Both the position numbers and the translations under genes were made by a program. A stretch of 64,000 nt of DNA from Aurantibacter_A sp039941195. Lineage in GTDB: Bacteria > Bacteroidota > Bacteroidia > Flavobacteriales > Flavobacteriaceae. The stretch spans positions 62,001 through 126,000 of the forward strand of contig NZ_JBDVFA010000060.1 of assembly GCF_039941195.1 (NCBI RefSeq), written 5' to 3'. Shown here piece after piece: positions 37,236 through 46,520 of this stretch (positions are counted from its first letter, which is position 1; each line of letters opens with the position of its first letter). The notes under the pieces were generated by a model. It did not search any database. It saw only the letters and a list, made by a program, of their open reading frames with translations, and had not been told where the DNA came from.

Positions 37236-38062
37236 CAATCAAGTATTTGTTTAACAACTTTTCCAATAGCAGCATACTCAGTAGACTCAATAAAACCAAT
37301 TGAAAAAGTTTGCACTGTAGTTAAATGTTTAGTTGTTTTTTCACCGTTTTGCCTTCCAAAACCAAGGACCGTCATATCAGGTCTGCTAACATAATTATCT
37401 GGAATATCATCATCTTCATGATGTAGCACATAAAACATTCTTGGAGAATTTTGATCACCAAAGGCCATCCATTCTGGTGCTGGTAAATCACCTTCGAATG
37501 GATCTTCAATAGAATGTTTCACATTATCCACAGAGGCATACCAAAAATCAGTTGCATCCATTTCACCATTAGGAACACCTTCATATTGCACCCAATAATT
37601 ATAGCCTTCACTAATTTTTGTCATGGTAAAATCACAACGATTATGATAAAAATCCCATTGTCCTTGCCATTTATTATTATCTGAAGTGAAAGTAATACGA
37701 ATATGTTTTTCAGTATCAATATTTACCTCGGAACTAGATGGATCGGTCCCTGCATTCATAGCATGAAAATAACTTCCATCTTGTTTGTGAATTGCATTTG
37801 GAAATCCTCGATATTCACCTTTATGAGCAGAGCCTTTCTTATTATGAAAACCTATCCAATCAACACCATCAGAATCAAGCATACTTGAAAGACCCCCACC
37901 TTCTTTTTCCAAATAATATGTTGCCGAGGGCGTAGTTATGATATATGCTGAACCACCACCGGCCGATTCATCCGTACCATGCGTTAAGGTCATTTCCTGT
38001 GCCGAACAAGAACCTAATAAAGTTAGTAGCACTAGCGAAGATATCATTGCTCTAAAATTCAT
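37235..38062 (-). CDS. Unrecognised secreted lipoprotein-like protein in the uronate regulon
   Basis: The 275-residue protein has a signal (LVLLTLLGSCSAQ, a possible lipobox LGSC at about residues 16-19). The rest is rich in Gly, aromatic residues and Asp (GGSAYIITTPSATYYLEKEGGGLSSML, VDWIGFHNKKGSAHKGEYRGFPNAIH, FYHNRCDFTM, DFWYASVDNVKHS). It looks like an all-beta sandwich, perhaps of the galactose-mutarotase or jelly-roll kind, with several His and Asp that could be catalytic. I do not recognise a family. It is the last gene of a three-gene operon after an oxidoreductase and a symporter, whose promoter carries the uronate operator. It may bind or modify a uronate product outside the cell membrane. 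Confidence 0.6.
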   Translation of the reverse strand: MNFRAMISSLVLLTLLGSCSAQEMTLTHGTDESAGGGSAYIITTPSATYYLEKEGGGLSSMLDSDGVDWIGFHNKKGSAHKGEYRGFPNAIHKQDGSYFHAMNAGTDPSSSEVNIDTEKHIRITFTSDNNKWQGQWDFYHNRCDFTMTKISEGYNYWVQYEGVPNGEMDATDFWYASVDNVKHSIEDPFEGDLPAPEWMAFGDQNSPRMFYVLHHEDDDIPDNYVSRPDMTVLGFGRQNGEKTTKHLTTVQTFSIGFIESTEYAAIGKVVKQILD

Positions 38063-38071
38063 AGCTATTTA

Positions 38072-39829
38072 CTAATTTTTAACAGAGATCTTATTAATTG
38101 CGCTTCTTTTAAGAAAAAAGCCAATAACACAAATAATAGAAGCACAGACAGCAAACATTATTCTACCCCAATAAGGATTCGGAATTAGGGCCATTAATAA
38201 AATACCAACACTCATTACCATAACCATATTACCTAATTTTCGTCTTTGTTGCTGATCGGTCTCATCTTGTTGATTATCCGATATTATTGGTGTTTCTAGA
38301 TCTTCAAAGAAGCGATCAGTTTCTACTTTATTTTTGTCTTTTGCTTCATTGTAAAATAGAGATGTTGCCCAGAAAAAACCTCCCGTAACAAACACATGTC
38401 CGGCAATCGTAAGAATAATGTTCATATCAATAATTTCTCTTTTGGTAAGCGATTCAATACCAAACATAGAAACAAAAACTTCACCAGTAATAACATTTGC
38501 AACCAACCAAGAAACTACTAAACCGACTGCAATAGTAGCCCAAGGTGCCCATTGCGGAGTTTTCTTTATTATTACACCTAATAACAGTGGAACCATCATC
38601 GGCATTTGAATCATAGTCGAAACAGACATCATCAATTCAAACAAACTAAGCTCTCTAAGCGATGCAAAATATAACGCAGCCACTATAACTCCAATACCGC
38701 TTATAAAGCTAACTACTTGACTAAGTCGCAACAATTTCTTATCATCTGTTTGCCTATTCCTCTTTGCTAAAAATGGCTGATATATACTTCGCACAAATAT
38801 TCCTGCGTTTTTATTTAATGCTGAATCCATAGAAGACATAGAAGCTGCAAAAAGTCCAGCCATTAATAATCCAACTGTTCCTATAGGCATAGCATTTCTA
38901 GCAAAAACGAGATATACTGCATCTGCAGCTTTATTTCCTAATTGTGCGTAATTCTCTGGAGCATCTGGGTAAAGTGTAGCAGCAGCCCAAGGTGGAATAA
39001 ACCAAATAATGGTTCCAACTCCCATAAGGGTCATTGCCAACAAGGCAGCTTTTCTTGCATTTATAGAATCTTTAGCATTTAAAAATCGAAATGAATCATG
39101 TAGATTCATCATCGTAATAATTTGTTTGGGTAAAAAGAAAATAAATGTTCCTATTAATATTAAAGGATAGTTCATATTTGGTCCGATGAAAAATCCGCCA
39201 GGGAAATTTTCAACCAATTCCACTGGACCACCTACTTTCACTAGCGCAACAACCGCACATGCGATGGAAACCACAGCAACAACCAAAGTTTGAACAAAGT
39301 CTGATGCTACAACTCCCCACGCACCAGAAAGCACTGACACGAAAAGTACTGTTAGCCCAATAGCAATAATGGTGTATGCAATATCAGCATCAAAAACTGC
39401 ACTTGTAAAAACACCCAAGGCATTTAACCAAACACCTGCATTTAAAAATGAAAAGACAATTAATGCCCATGAAAAAAACGTTTCATTTTGTGGCCCAAAT
39501 CTCCTTTTGATTCCTTCTGTAGGCGTATCTACTCGCATTTGTCTAAATCGTTGAGAAAAATAAGCCCAACCACAAAAGAATGCAAAAGTATTTCCGAGGT
39601 AAACTGCACTTATTGCAAAGCCATCAGCGAATGCTTTTCCAGCCGCACCAGTAAATGTTACAGCAGAAAATTGTGCCATAAACGCAGTAGACCCTACCAT
39701 CCACCACAACATCTTACCACCACCACGAAAATAATCACTCGTAGATTTACTAGCCATACGTGAAAACACGACTCCGATAGCAAGAATTAAAATAAAATAG
39801 AGTGCAATTACGAGATAGTCATAAAACAT
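38072..39829 (-). CDS. Sodium:solute symporter (SSS family)
   Basis: The 585-residue protein has about 13-14 membrane segments and SSS landmarks. It begins with YLVIALYFILILAIGVVFSR and has FRGGGKMLWWMVGSTAFMAQFSAVTFTGAAG near residue 35-65, where the sodium site lies. AGLFAASMSSMDSALNKNAGI near 325 is the second signature with the Ser/Asp sodium ligands. A hydrophilic stretch near 500-540 separates the last helices. It should import a sugar or monouronate with sodium across the inner membrane. It is between the oxidoreductase (12-base gap) and the unknown secreted protein (9-base gap), in an operon under the TTGGTNAACCAA operator, so a uronate derivative is the best guess. Confidence 0.88.
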   Translation of the reverse strand: MFYDYLVIALYFILILAIGVVFSRMASKSTSDYFRGGGKMLWWMVGSTAFMAQFSAVTFTGAAGKAFADGFAISAVYLGNTFAFFCGWAYFSQRFRQMRVDTPTEGIKRRFGPQNETFFSWALIVFSFLNAGVWLNALGVFTSAVFDADIAYTIIAIGLTVLFVSVLSGAWGVVASDFVQTLVVAVVSIACAVVALVKVGGPVELVENFPGGFFIGPNMNYPLILIGTFIFFLPKQIITMMNLHDSFRFLNAKDSINARKAALLAMTLMGVGTIIWFIPPWAAATLYPDAPENYAQLGNKAADAVYLVFARNAMPIGTVGLLMAGLFAASMSSMDSALNKNAGIFVRSIYQPFLAKRNRQTDDKKLLRLSQVVSFISGIGVIVAALYFASLRELSLFELMMSVSTMIQMPMMVPLLLGVIIKKTPQWAPWATIAVGLVVSWLVANVITGEVFVSMFGIESLTKREIIDMNIILTIAGHVFVTGGFFWATSLFYNEAKDKNKVETDRFFEDLETPIISDNQQDETDQQQRRKLGNMVMVMSVGILLMALIPNPYWGRIMFAVCASIICVIGFFLKRSAINKISVKN

Positions 39830-39841
39830 AGTTTCCTTTTT

Positions 39842-40981
39842 TTATTGAAGATGACGAACATCAGTCCAATTATCATTCTTTCTAATTAAATCTATAAGTT
39901 GTTGATACAAACTACCTTCTTTGAAAGACTGATAATAGTCAACTTTTTCACCTTTAATATCTTTCACAAATTCTCTTGCCAAATATTGCCAGTTTCGTTC
40001 TGTATCACCCTTTACCTTAGGTTGATCGTCAACTATATCTTGAGGCAATGGTAGTTCTTTCCATGTTTTATTTTCATCCCAAATATGAAGTGGCCCCATA
40101 CCATAATGACCTTCTATAAAAATTGCTCCTTTCGTACCATAAAATACGATATGGTTCTCATGAAATTTAGGATTAAGTCCACCATGTTTAAATAACACTG
40201 ACACAGGTTTTGTTGCCATTTTACTTTCCAATTGTGCCATTACAGTGTATGACCACTCAACATTACTTTCTCCCCATTTCAATGAAGGATCATTAAGATC
40301 TTTAGGTATATGCTCCCTTCGTGTTTTAAAATTATGAACTCCTTCAACAATAGGCGCTTTGCCCAAATCATCACGAACCTCCCCTATTATAGATAAGATT
40401 TTCTCACCAATAACCGATGTCGCTATCGACATCATATGCGTAAAATTATTATTTAACCGACCACCACCATCTTCTTTACGGTGCGACCATCCAAATGGTA
40501 TATCTCGTTCGAGATTAAAATGCGAAATAAATTCAGCTTCAACAGGTTCTCCAATAACTCCTGACTCCACTAACCTTTTAGCATGAATTACACACGGCAT
40601 GTACCGAAAACTGGAAGCAAAAGCTGTTTTAACGTTCTTACTTTTAGCAAGGTCATACAATTCGAGGGCAGATTTTCCATCAACAGTTAAGGGCTTATCG
40701 CTGTAAACATGACAGCCAAACTCGATTGCTTGTGTTATAGTATCATAATGAGCACCTCCTGGTGTGGCTATAGAAACAATGTCAGGTTTACAATCTTCCA
40801 AAGCTTTTTGCCAATCTGTACCAGAATACGGAATTTCCATTTTCTTAGCTACATCAACAACTACATTTGGAGTTCTACCTACAATTCCAACAACCTCAGC
40901 ACCTACTGCACGAAAAGCGTCTGCATGCCCTTGTCCAGCAAATCCGGTTCCTGAAATAAGTACTTTTAATTTTCTTTCCAT
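39842..40981 (-). CDS. Gfo/Idh/MocA family oxidoreductase
   Basis: I prefer the ATG at 40981, giving 379 residues that begin MERKLKVLISGTGFAGQGH with the Rossmann loop near the N-terminus. An in-frame ATG at 41026 would add 15 highly charged residues. The EKP-type motif appears as YSDKPLTVDG near residue 85-95. The C-terminal domain is complete (GGRLNNNFTHMMSIATS near 185, with the His of NNFTH). It should oxidise or reduce a sugar-acid hydroxyl with NAD(P). It is the first gene of an operon with a sodium symporter, and its promoter overlaps the uronate operator at 41121-41137. Confidence 0.83.
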   Translation of the reverse strand: MERKLKVLISGTGFAGQGHADAFRAVGAEVVGIVGRTPNVVVDVAKKMEIPYSGTDWQKALEDCKPDIVSIATPGGAHYDTITQAIEFGCHVYSDKPLTVDGKSALELYDLAKSKNVKTAFASSFRYMPCVIHAKRLVESGVIGEPVEAEFISHFNLERDIPFGWSHRKEDGGGRLNNNFTHMMSIATSVIGEKILSIIGEVRDDLGKAPIVEGVHNFKTRREHIPKDLNDPSLKWGESNVEWSYTVMAQLESKMATKPVSVLFKHGGLNPKFHENHIVFYGTKGAIFIEGHYGMGPLHIWDENKTWKELPLPQDIVDDQPKVKGDTERNWQYLAREFVKDIKGEKVDYYQSFKEGSLYQQLIDLIRKNDNWTDVRHLQ

Positions 40982-41120
40982 TTTTAAACTTTTTTTATCC
41001 GTTTCCCGCTTTTTATCCATTTTCAAATGCTTCTTATAAAAACAATTCTCATAGTAAATAATTTATTACCTGATTTTAAGAAAACAATATTTACAGACTT
41101 GTAAAACTAAACCTTATAAC

Positions 41121-41137
41121 TTGGTTAACCAAAAATA
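41121..41137 (-). promoter_or_regulatory. Operator fused to -7 box for the oxidoreductase/symporter operon
   Basis: Read on the - strand this is TATTTTTGGTTAACCAA. The -7 box TATTTTTG runs into the perfect palindrome TTGGTTAACCAA (41121-41132). It lies 95-140 bases before the oxidoreductase start, depending on the start used. No good TTG -33 box is found at 17-23 bases. The layout is identical to the elements at 31620 and 32124. Confidence 0.78.
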
Positions 41138-41295
41138 AATTTAGATTAAATAATGGTATATTTGTAAAAAATGCAAAATAACAGCATCCTAATCGATACT
41201 TTACACAAAATATCACTCAATATATTACTATATTAGCATTTTTATAAAACTGCACGTTTCTATCAAATGCATAAATAAAATCAATAAAAACATTA

Positions 41296-41307
41296 ATGGT
41301 TAACCAA
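41296..41307 (+). promoter_or_regulatory. Operator upstream of the GntR gene
   Basis: ATGGTTAACCAA, with the ten-base core TGGTTAACCA at 41297-41306, lies 39 bases before the GntR start. A weak -7-like TAAGTTTA is at 41314-41321. This points to autoregulation of the GntR-ABC transporter-lyase operon. Confidence 0.7.
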
Positions 41308-41345
41308 AAAAGGTTAAGTTTAGTTTAATAAAATTAGTAGGATTA

Positions 41346-42065
41346 ATGTCCGTAGATAAATTTAAAAACTTAGGAGAAATAAACCTCGAAACATCAGTTG
41401 ACACAATTGTCAATCAGATTAACGAACTAATAACTTCAGGACAACTAATTGAAGGAGATAAGATTCCTTCAGAAAGGTTCCTAAGTGAAAAGTACCAAGT
41501 CGGTAGAATGTTTGTAAGAGATGCTCTCAGCAAACTCGAGTTTTACGGAATCCTTAAAAAAAAATCAAGCGGTGTTCGTGTTGTGGCAGGCAACAAACAT
41601 TCCGCGCTTATTACGCTTACCACCAATGTGGTGAATTTGCTCAAACCAGATTACAAATCACTCATGGAAGTGCGCAATGTACTTGAAATAGAATCTGTTG
41701 GACTTGCCGCTGAAAGAAGAGAACAACATGATATTGATGAACTAGAAAAAGCAATAGAATTATTAGGAAATAAGGTTTCAGCCAACGAAGCCGGCATTGA
41801 AGAAGACTTAATGTTTCATATTGGTGTAGCGAAAGCTTCCAAGAACAATGTAATTATTTATCTAGTTTCTTATTTGGTTTCTCATATGATAAACTTTTCC
41901 AAAAAATATGATATATGTCGCGACTCACGACCTCTTAAAGCATACAACGAACACGTTGTAATTTTAGAGCATATAAAAAACGGAGACAGTGAAAGAGCAA
42001 AACAGTCAATGCGGGAACATCTATCAACACTTTTTGACTTTATTCCAGAATCAGAAATAAAATAA
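41346..42065 (+). CDS. GntR-family regulator, FadR/FCD type
   Basis: The 239-residue protein has an N-terminal winged helix (residues ~22-85). It shows GDKIPSERFLSEKYQVGRMFVRDALSKLEFYGIL, matching the GntR pattern P-S-E-R-x-L-x…V-S-R-x-x-V-R-x-A-L. The C-terminal FCD domain has its metal/effector residues in EEDLMFHIGVAK (Asp, His), YNEHVVIL (His) and MREHLS (His). UxuR, ExuR and the Zobellia alginate repressor belong to the same subfamily. It heads a nine-gene operon and has an operator just upstream. It is paralogous to the regulator at 59593. The likely role is repression lifted by an intermediate such as KDG. Confidence 0.9.
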   Translation: MSVDKFKNLGEINLETSVDTIVNQINELITSGQLIEGDKIPSERFLSEKYQVGRMFVRDALSKLEFYGILKKKSSGVRVVAGNKHSALITLTTNVVNLLKPDYKSLMEVRNVLEIESVGLAAERREQHDIDELEKAIELLGNKVSANEAGIEEDLMFHIGVAKASKNNVIIYLVSYLVSHMINFSKKYDICRDSRPLKAYNEHVVILEHIKNGDSERAKQSMREHLSTLFDFIPESEIK

Positions 42066-42074
42066 ATTTAAAGA

Positions 42075-43292
42075 ATGAAAATTAAACAAATTAAGGTATT
42101 TGTAAATTGCCCAGGAAGGAACTTTGTTACCGTAAAAGTTATTACTGACGAAGGAGTTTATGGCCTTGGCGATGCAACAGTAAATGGACGAGAGATGGCA
42201 GTTGTTGCTTACTTAGAAGAACATGTTGTGCCTTGTTTAGTGAACAAAGACCCACACCAAATAGAAGATATTTGGCAATATCTGTACAAAGGGGTTTATT
42301 GGAGAAGAGGGCCAATTACAATGGCCGCTATAGCAGCAATAGATATGGCTCTATGGGATATCAAAGGAAAAGTCGCTGGTCTTCCAGTATACCAATTACT
42401 TGGAGGTAGAAGTAGAGAAGGAATAATGGCATATGGTCATGCAAATGGCGAAAATATTGAAGAAACATTAGACAACTTAGGAAAATTTATTGAACAAGGG
42501 TTTAAAGTGGTTCGCCTGCAGTGTGCAATACCTGGCCTTGAAGGTTCTTATGGAACTTTAGGTGAAAAAAAGGACTATTATGAACTTCAAAGTGATCGCC
42601 CACTTCCTCCAGAACAACCCTGGTCTACCGCAAAATACATGAAATTTATTCCCGAACTTTTCAAACAAGCTCGTGAGCGTTTTGGATATGACATACAATT
42701 GGTACATGATGTTCACAGCAGATTAACACCCATTGAGTCAGCTCATTTAGGCAAAATACTAGAACCATACCAGTTATTTTTTCTTGAAGATGCTTCCCCA
42801 GCTGATAATCAAGACGGGTATCAAATCATAAGAAACCACACCACTATTCCTTTAGCGATTGGAGAAATTTTCAATACAGTATGGGATGCTAAAGATTTAA
42901 TAGTTAATCAATCTATTGACTACCTAAGAACAGCCATTACCCATGGCGGTGGCATAACACCTATGAAGAAAATGGCAAATTTTGCCGATATGTACAATGT
43001 AAGAATGGCTCCGCATGGCGCACCAGATTTATCTCCAATATGCCATGCTGCTCATGCCCACTTTAATCTTTGGGCTCCAAACTTTGGGGTGCAAGAATTT
43101 ATCGGATTTGGTACTGAAAAATTGAATAGCGTCTTTAGTCACCCTTTATCTTTTGTTAACGGCTACATCAAGCTTGATGACAAACCCGGCCTAGGAGTTG
43201 AATTCAATGAAGAAGAAGCATCCAAATACGAATACAAACGATCGTATTTACCTGTAACTCGATTAGAAGATGGAACAATATGGTATTGGTAA
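42075..43292 (+). CDS. manD: D-mannonate dehydratase, ManD type (enolase superfamily)
   Basis: The 405-residue protein is close in length and motif order to ManD enzymes. It has a capping domain (VTDEGVYGLGDATVNGRE), then FKVVRLQCAIPGLEGSYG near 145-162 (the Arg and Tyr used in catalysis). VHDVHSRLTPIE near 214 gives the metal Asp and catalytic His. FFLEDASPAD (Glu), LAIGEIFN (Glu) and RMAPHGAPDLSP (His) follow. The reaction is D-mannonate to 2-keto-3-deoxygluconate plus water, the same KDG made from alginate. It lies nine bases after the GntR gene. It implies that saturated mannuronate, reduced to mannonate, is also used. Confidence 0.85.
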   Translation: MKIKQIKVFVNCPGRNFVTVKVITDEGVYGLGDATVNGREMAVVAYLEEHVVPCLVNKDPHQIEDIWQYLYKGVYWRRGPITMAAIAAIDMALWDIKGKVAGLPVYQLLGGRSREGIMAYGHANGENIEETLDNLGKFIEQGFKVVRLQCAIPGLEGSYGTLGEKKDYYELQSDRPLPPEQPWSTAKYMKFIPELFKQARERFGYDIQLVHDVHSRLTPIESAHLGKILEPYQLFFLEDASPADNQDGYQIIRNHTTIPLAIGEIFNTVWDAKDLIVNQSIDYLRTAITHGGGITPMKKMANFADMYNVRMAPHGAPDLSPICHAAHAHFNLWAPNFGVQEFIGFGTEKLNSVFSHPLSFVNGYIKLDDKPGLGVEFNEEEASKYEYKRSYLPVTRLEDGTIWYW

Positions 43293-43449
43293 TCTTATTT
43301 TATTCTGATTAAAGAATATCTTAAAGAACTATTATTTTCAAATAGCTTGGCATTTCAGATTAGTCTAAACACTGATAACTCTAAAACCCATCTGAATGCT
43401 ATAAAATGCCTTCCCCCTGGCTTATATTAATAAGTGAAGTTAAACTTAA

Positions 43450-45423
43450 ATGAAAAACAGTTTATTACTATACTGCTTATTTCTGTTGTTTTTATCTTGT
43501 GGAAGGAACTTAAACAAAGAAGTGGCGATGTCTACAACATTGTCACAAAATTCCTCTTCACAATACCATGAAGCACCAGAACTTTTTGCTGCTGTAATAG
43601 CAGATTCCTTACCTCCTGTTTCCGAACGCCTTCCAGACAACCCACAAGTCATTAAACCTTTTAATAAAATTGGCAAGTATGGCGACGAACTGCGATTTGG
43701 ACTTTCAGGACAAGGCAATATGGACCCTATACGTGCTTGGGGAAATATGGGTCTTGTTCAGCATGATTTTGATTCTAATTTCACCAAAATAATTCCTCAT
43801 GTCGCAGAATCATTTGAGGTTAATGAAGATAATACCGTTTTTACTTTCCACCTTCGCAAAGGAATGAAGTGGTCAGATGGTACACTTTTTACTGCTGACG
43901 ATGTTGAATTTGCAGTGAACGATATCCTTTTAAATAAGGATTTACAGCCATTAGCACAGGTCTGGAGTGCTGGTGGTCAAAGTGTAAAATTCCATAAAAT
44001 TGACCAACTAACATTTACGTTCTCATTTATAGAACCTTATAGTGAGTTTTTGCATGTTTTAGCTGATCGTAGATATCTTCATCCTACGTTATATCAAAAA
44101 GCATATTGCTCAAGAGCTCACCCAGACTACAACCCTAATCTTGATGCTGAACTAAAGGCTAATAATTTAAATGATTGGCGCGATTATTTAAGAGCACTAT
44201 CCGGCGACCCAAGGGCAGTAGGCACCCGTTGGGAAAATCCTGATCGACCAACGCTTGAAGCATGGAAAATTGTTGCACCATATAAGGGTGGGTCCACAAT
44301 GGTTGTACTGGAACGAAATCCTTATTTCTGGCAAGTTGACACTGATGGAAATCAATTACCCTATATCAATAAATTAATTGGTATAGTTTACGGCGATCCC
44401 GAAGGAATGCTACTCGGAGCAATCGGAGGCAATAATGATTTAGGGTTTTCCATTTTCGGCACTCCTGTTAATCGCCCCTTACTCGCAAAAACTGCTGGTC
44501 GTCATGGTTCGGAACTATACCCCGCAACAGCTATAGGTGGGACTAGCCTATTATTCCAATTGAATTTAACACATAAAGACCCAGAATTAAGGAAGTTATT
44601 TAATGAGAAAGATTTTCGCGTAGCCCTATCAATCGGCCTAGACCGTCAAGAAATTATTGAAACTGCACTTTTTGGAGATGGCGTTCCATGGAACAATGCA
44701 CCCTTTGAAGATAGCCCTATGTACCATGAACGATATGCTACGGAGAACTTACAATTTGATAAGAATGAAGCAAATAGACTACTAGATAAGCTGGGCTTAA
44801 CAAAAAGAAACTCAGATGGTATTAGACTATTACCAAGCGGTCGTCCAGTTCATTTTATTGTAGAATCTACTAATCGTCCACCAGAGCGTATTGACCAACT
44901 AGAAATGATGATTCAACAATGGCGCAGAAATCTCGGCCTAGACATTCGAGCAAATATCACGGTGAGTTCGCTTATGTTATCACGCACAAATAACAACGAC
45001 CATGACGCTGCCATCTGGGTAGATTTTGCAAGTTGGATGCCAGGACGATTTCCGACTAGCATGGTACCACTCGAATTTGATTCTCGTTGGGGCATTGATT
45101 GGGTAAATTGGTACAAGAGTGATGGAAAACGAGGTGAAGAGCCTCCAAATCACATCAAAGAACGTTTTTTGCTCTATGAAAAATCGAGAGGAGCTCCTAA
45201 TCTCGAAGCACGTAAAAAGTACTATCACCAAATTGCCGAAATCGCAGCTGATCAGTTCGAGACATTTGGAATATCAAAAAACACCACCAACTACGGACTT
45301 AAAAAAATTGCTTTAAAAAATGTTCACCCTAGCAATCCAAGTAGTAATCAATATCCGTTATCGCTGCAAAAACCGTGGAGTTTTTTCTGGGATACTGAAA
45401 CCGGGAATAGACCTGATATTTAA
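43450..45423 (+). CDS. Opp/Dpp-type solute-binding lipoprotein (SBP_bac_5)
   Basis: The 657-residue protein has a lipoprotein signal (CLFLLFLSCGRN, lipobox near residue 14-17). The family-5 binding-protein signature AESFEVNEDNTVFTFHLRKGMKW, then SDGTLFTADDVEFAVNDI, is at about residues 118-160. Also present are RVALSIGLDRQEIIETALFGDG near 395 and the later lobe (GRPVHFIVEST). Family 5 binders carry peptides, nickel or, in some bacteria, oligosaccharides. At 657 residues it is longer than peptide binders (about 540), with extra loops. It is followed by two matching permeases and a fused ATPase, within an alginate operon. I infer oligo-uronate binding, but this is not shown by sequence. Confidence 0.85.
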   Translation: MKNSLLLYCLFLLFLSCGRNLNKEVAMSTTLSQNSSSQYHEAPELFAAVIADSLPPVSERLPDNPQVIKPFNKIGKYGDELRFGLSGQGNMDPIRAWGNMGLVQHDFDSNFTKIIPHVAESFEVNEDNTVFTFHLRKGMKWSDGTLFTADDVEFAVNDILLNKDLQPLAQVWSAGGQSVKFHKIDQLTFTFSFIEPYSEFLHVLADRRYLHPTLYQKAYCSRAHPDYNPNLDAELKANNLNDWRDYLRALSGDPRAVGTRWENPDRPTLEAWKIVAPYKGGSTMVVLERNPYFWQVDTDGNQLPYINKLIGIVYGDPEGMLLGAIGGNNDLGFSIFGTPVNRPLLAKTAGRHGSELYPATAIGGTSLLFQLNLTHKDPELRKLFNEKDFRVALSIGLDRQEIIETALFGDGVPWNNAPFEDSPMYHERYATENLQFDKNEANRLLDKLGLTKRNSDGIRLLPSGRPVHFIVESTNRPPERIDQLEMMIQQWRRNLGLDIRANITVSSLMLSRTNNNDHDAAIWVDFASWMPGRFPTSMVPLEFDSRWGIDWVNWYKSDGKRGEEPPNHIKERFLLYEKSRGAPNLEARKKYYHQIAEIAADQFETFGISKNTTNYGLKKIALKNVHPSNPSSNQYPLSLQKPWSFFWDTETGNRPDI

Positions 45424-45529
45424 TTTATCATTATTAAAACATTTCGAAACCACAAACCAAATCGAATAACAAATATAACCACATGATAAGCTCATATAAA
45501 TATTTTGCAAACCATAAGAAAGGAACACA

Positions 45530-46516
45530 ATGATTGAATTCATTATTCGTCGTATTCTTTGGACGATTCCAATCCTTTTTTTGGTGTCGCTCTTAGCTTT
45601 TGCCATAATCCAAGCTCCTCCTGGTGACTTTGTTACTGCATTAAGTGCATCTTTAGCAGAACGAGGCGAAGAAGTTGACATGGCTCAGTTAGAGGCACTT
45701 CGAGCACGTTTCGGTCTGGACCAACCATTTTACGTTCAATATTGGAAATGGATTAGCGGTGTTGTTGTTGGCGATTTTGGAGTGTCATTTGAATGGCGCC
45801 AACCGGTAAGCGAACTTATTGGCGAGCGATTAGGATTATCTTTTATATTAGCTTTATCCACAATTTTATTTACTTGGGCACTAGCACTACCCATAGGCAT
45901 TTATTCGGCAGTTAAAAAATATACGATTGGTGATTATATAGTTACCACAATAGGTTTTATTGGTTTGGCCATGCCTAATTTTCTTTTAGCACTTGTGTTA
46001 ATGTATGTTGGTGTTGTGCATTTAGGTAATGACGTTACCGGTTTGTTTTCGCCAGAATTTAGAAACGCCCCTTGGTCAATAGCCAAGTGTATTGACCTTT
46101 TTTCTCATTTGTGGATTCCTGTGATAATTCTAGGCACTTCTTCGACTGCAAGCATCATAAGAATAATGCGCGCCAACCTGCTCGACGAACTTCCAAAACC
46201 ATATGTAACCACTGCCAGAGCAAAAGGACTCTCAGAATTTAAATTGTTAGTAAGATATCCCGTTCGAGTCGCACTTAACCCTTTCATTTCTACAATTGGC
46301 TGGATGTTTCCGCAAATAATAAGTGGCTCCGTAATTGTTTCAATTGTTTTGTCACTACCTACTGCTGGCCCCTTATTATTATCCTCACTTAAGGCACAAG
46401 ACATGTATCTAGCAGGCTCCTTTGTATTATTACTCAGCATCCTGTCTGTAGTAGGAATGCTTGTTTCAGACATATTACTCGCTATTGTTGACCCTCGAAT
46501 CCGTGCAAAGAAATAA
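45530..46516 (+). CDS. ABC transporter permease, Opp/Dpp B-type
   Basis: The 328-residue protein begins EFIIRRILWTIPILFLVSLLAFAII, the first helix of DppB/OppB/YejB permeases. RFGLDQPFYVQYWKWISGVVVGDFG follows. The membrane domain has about six helices and the ATPase-contact loop TTARAKGLSEFKLLVRYPVRVALNP near residue 222-246 (EAA-type). It forms the inner-membrane channel together with the next gene's product. The gap to the second permease is only four bases. Confidence 0.9.
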   Translation: MIEFIIRRILWTIPILFLVSLLAFAIIQAPPGDFVTALSASLAERGEEVDMAQLEALRARFGLDQPFYVQYWKWISGVVVGDFGVSFEWRQPVSELIGERLGLSFILALSTILFTWALALPIGIYSAVKKYTIGDYIVTTIGFIGLAMPNFLLALVLMYVGVVHLGNDVTGLFSPEFRNAPWSIAKCIDLFSHLWIPVIILGTSSTASIIRIMRANLLDELPKPYVTTARAKGLSEFKLLVRYPVRVALNPFISTIGWMFPQIISGSVIVSIVLSLPTAGPLLLSSLKAQDMYLAGSFVLLLSILSVVGMLVSDILLAIVDPRIRAKK

Positions 46517-46520
46517 ACCG

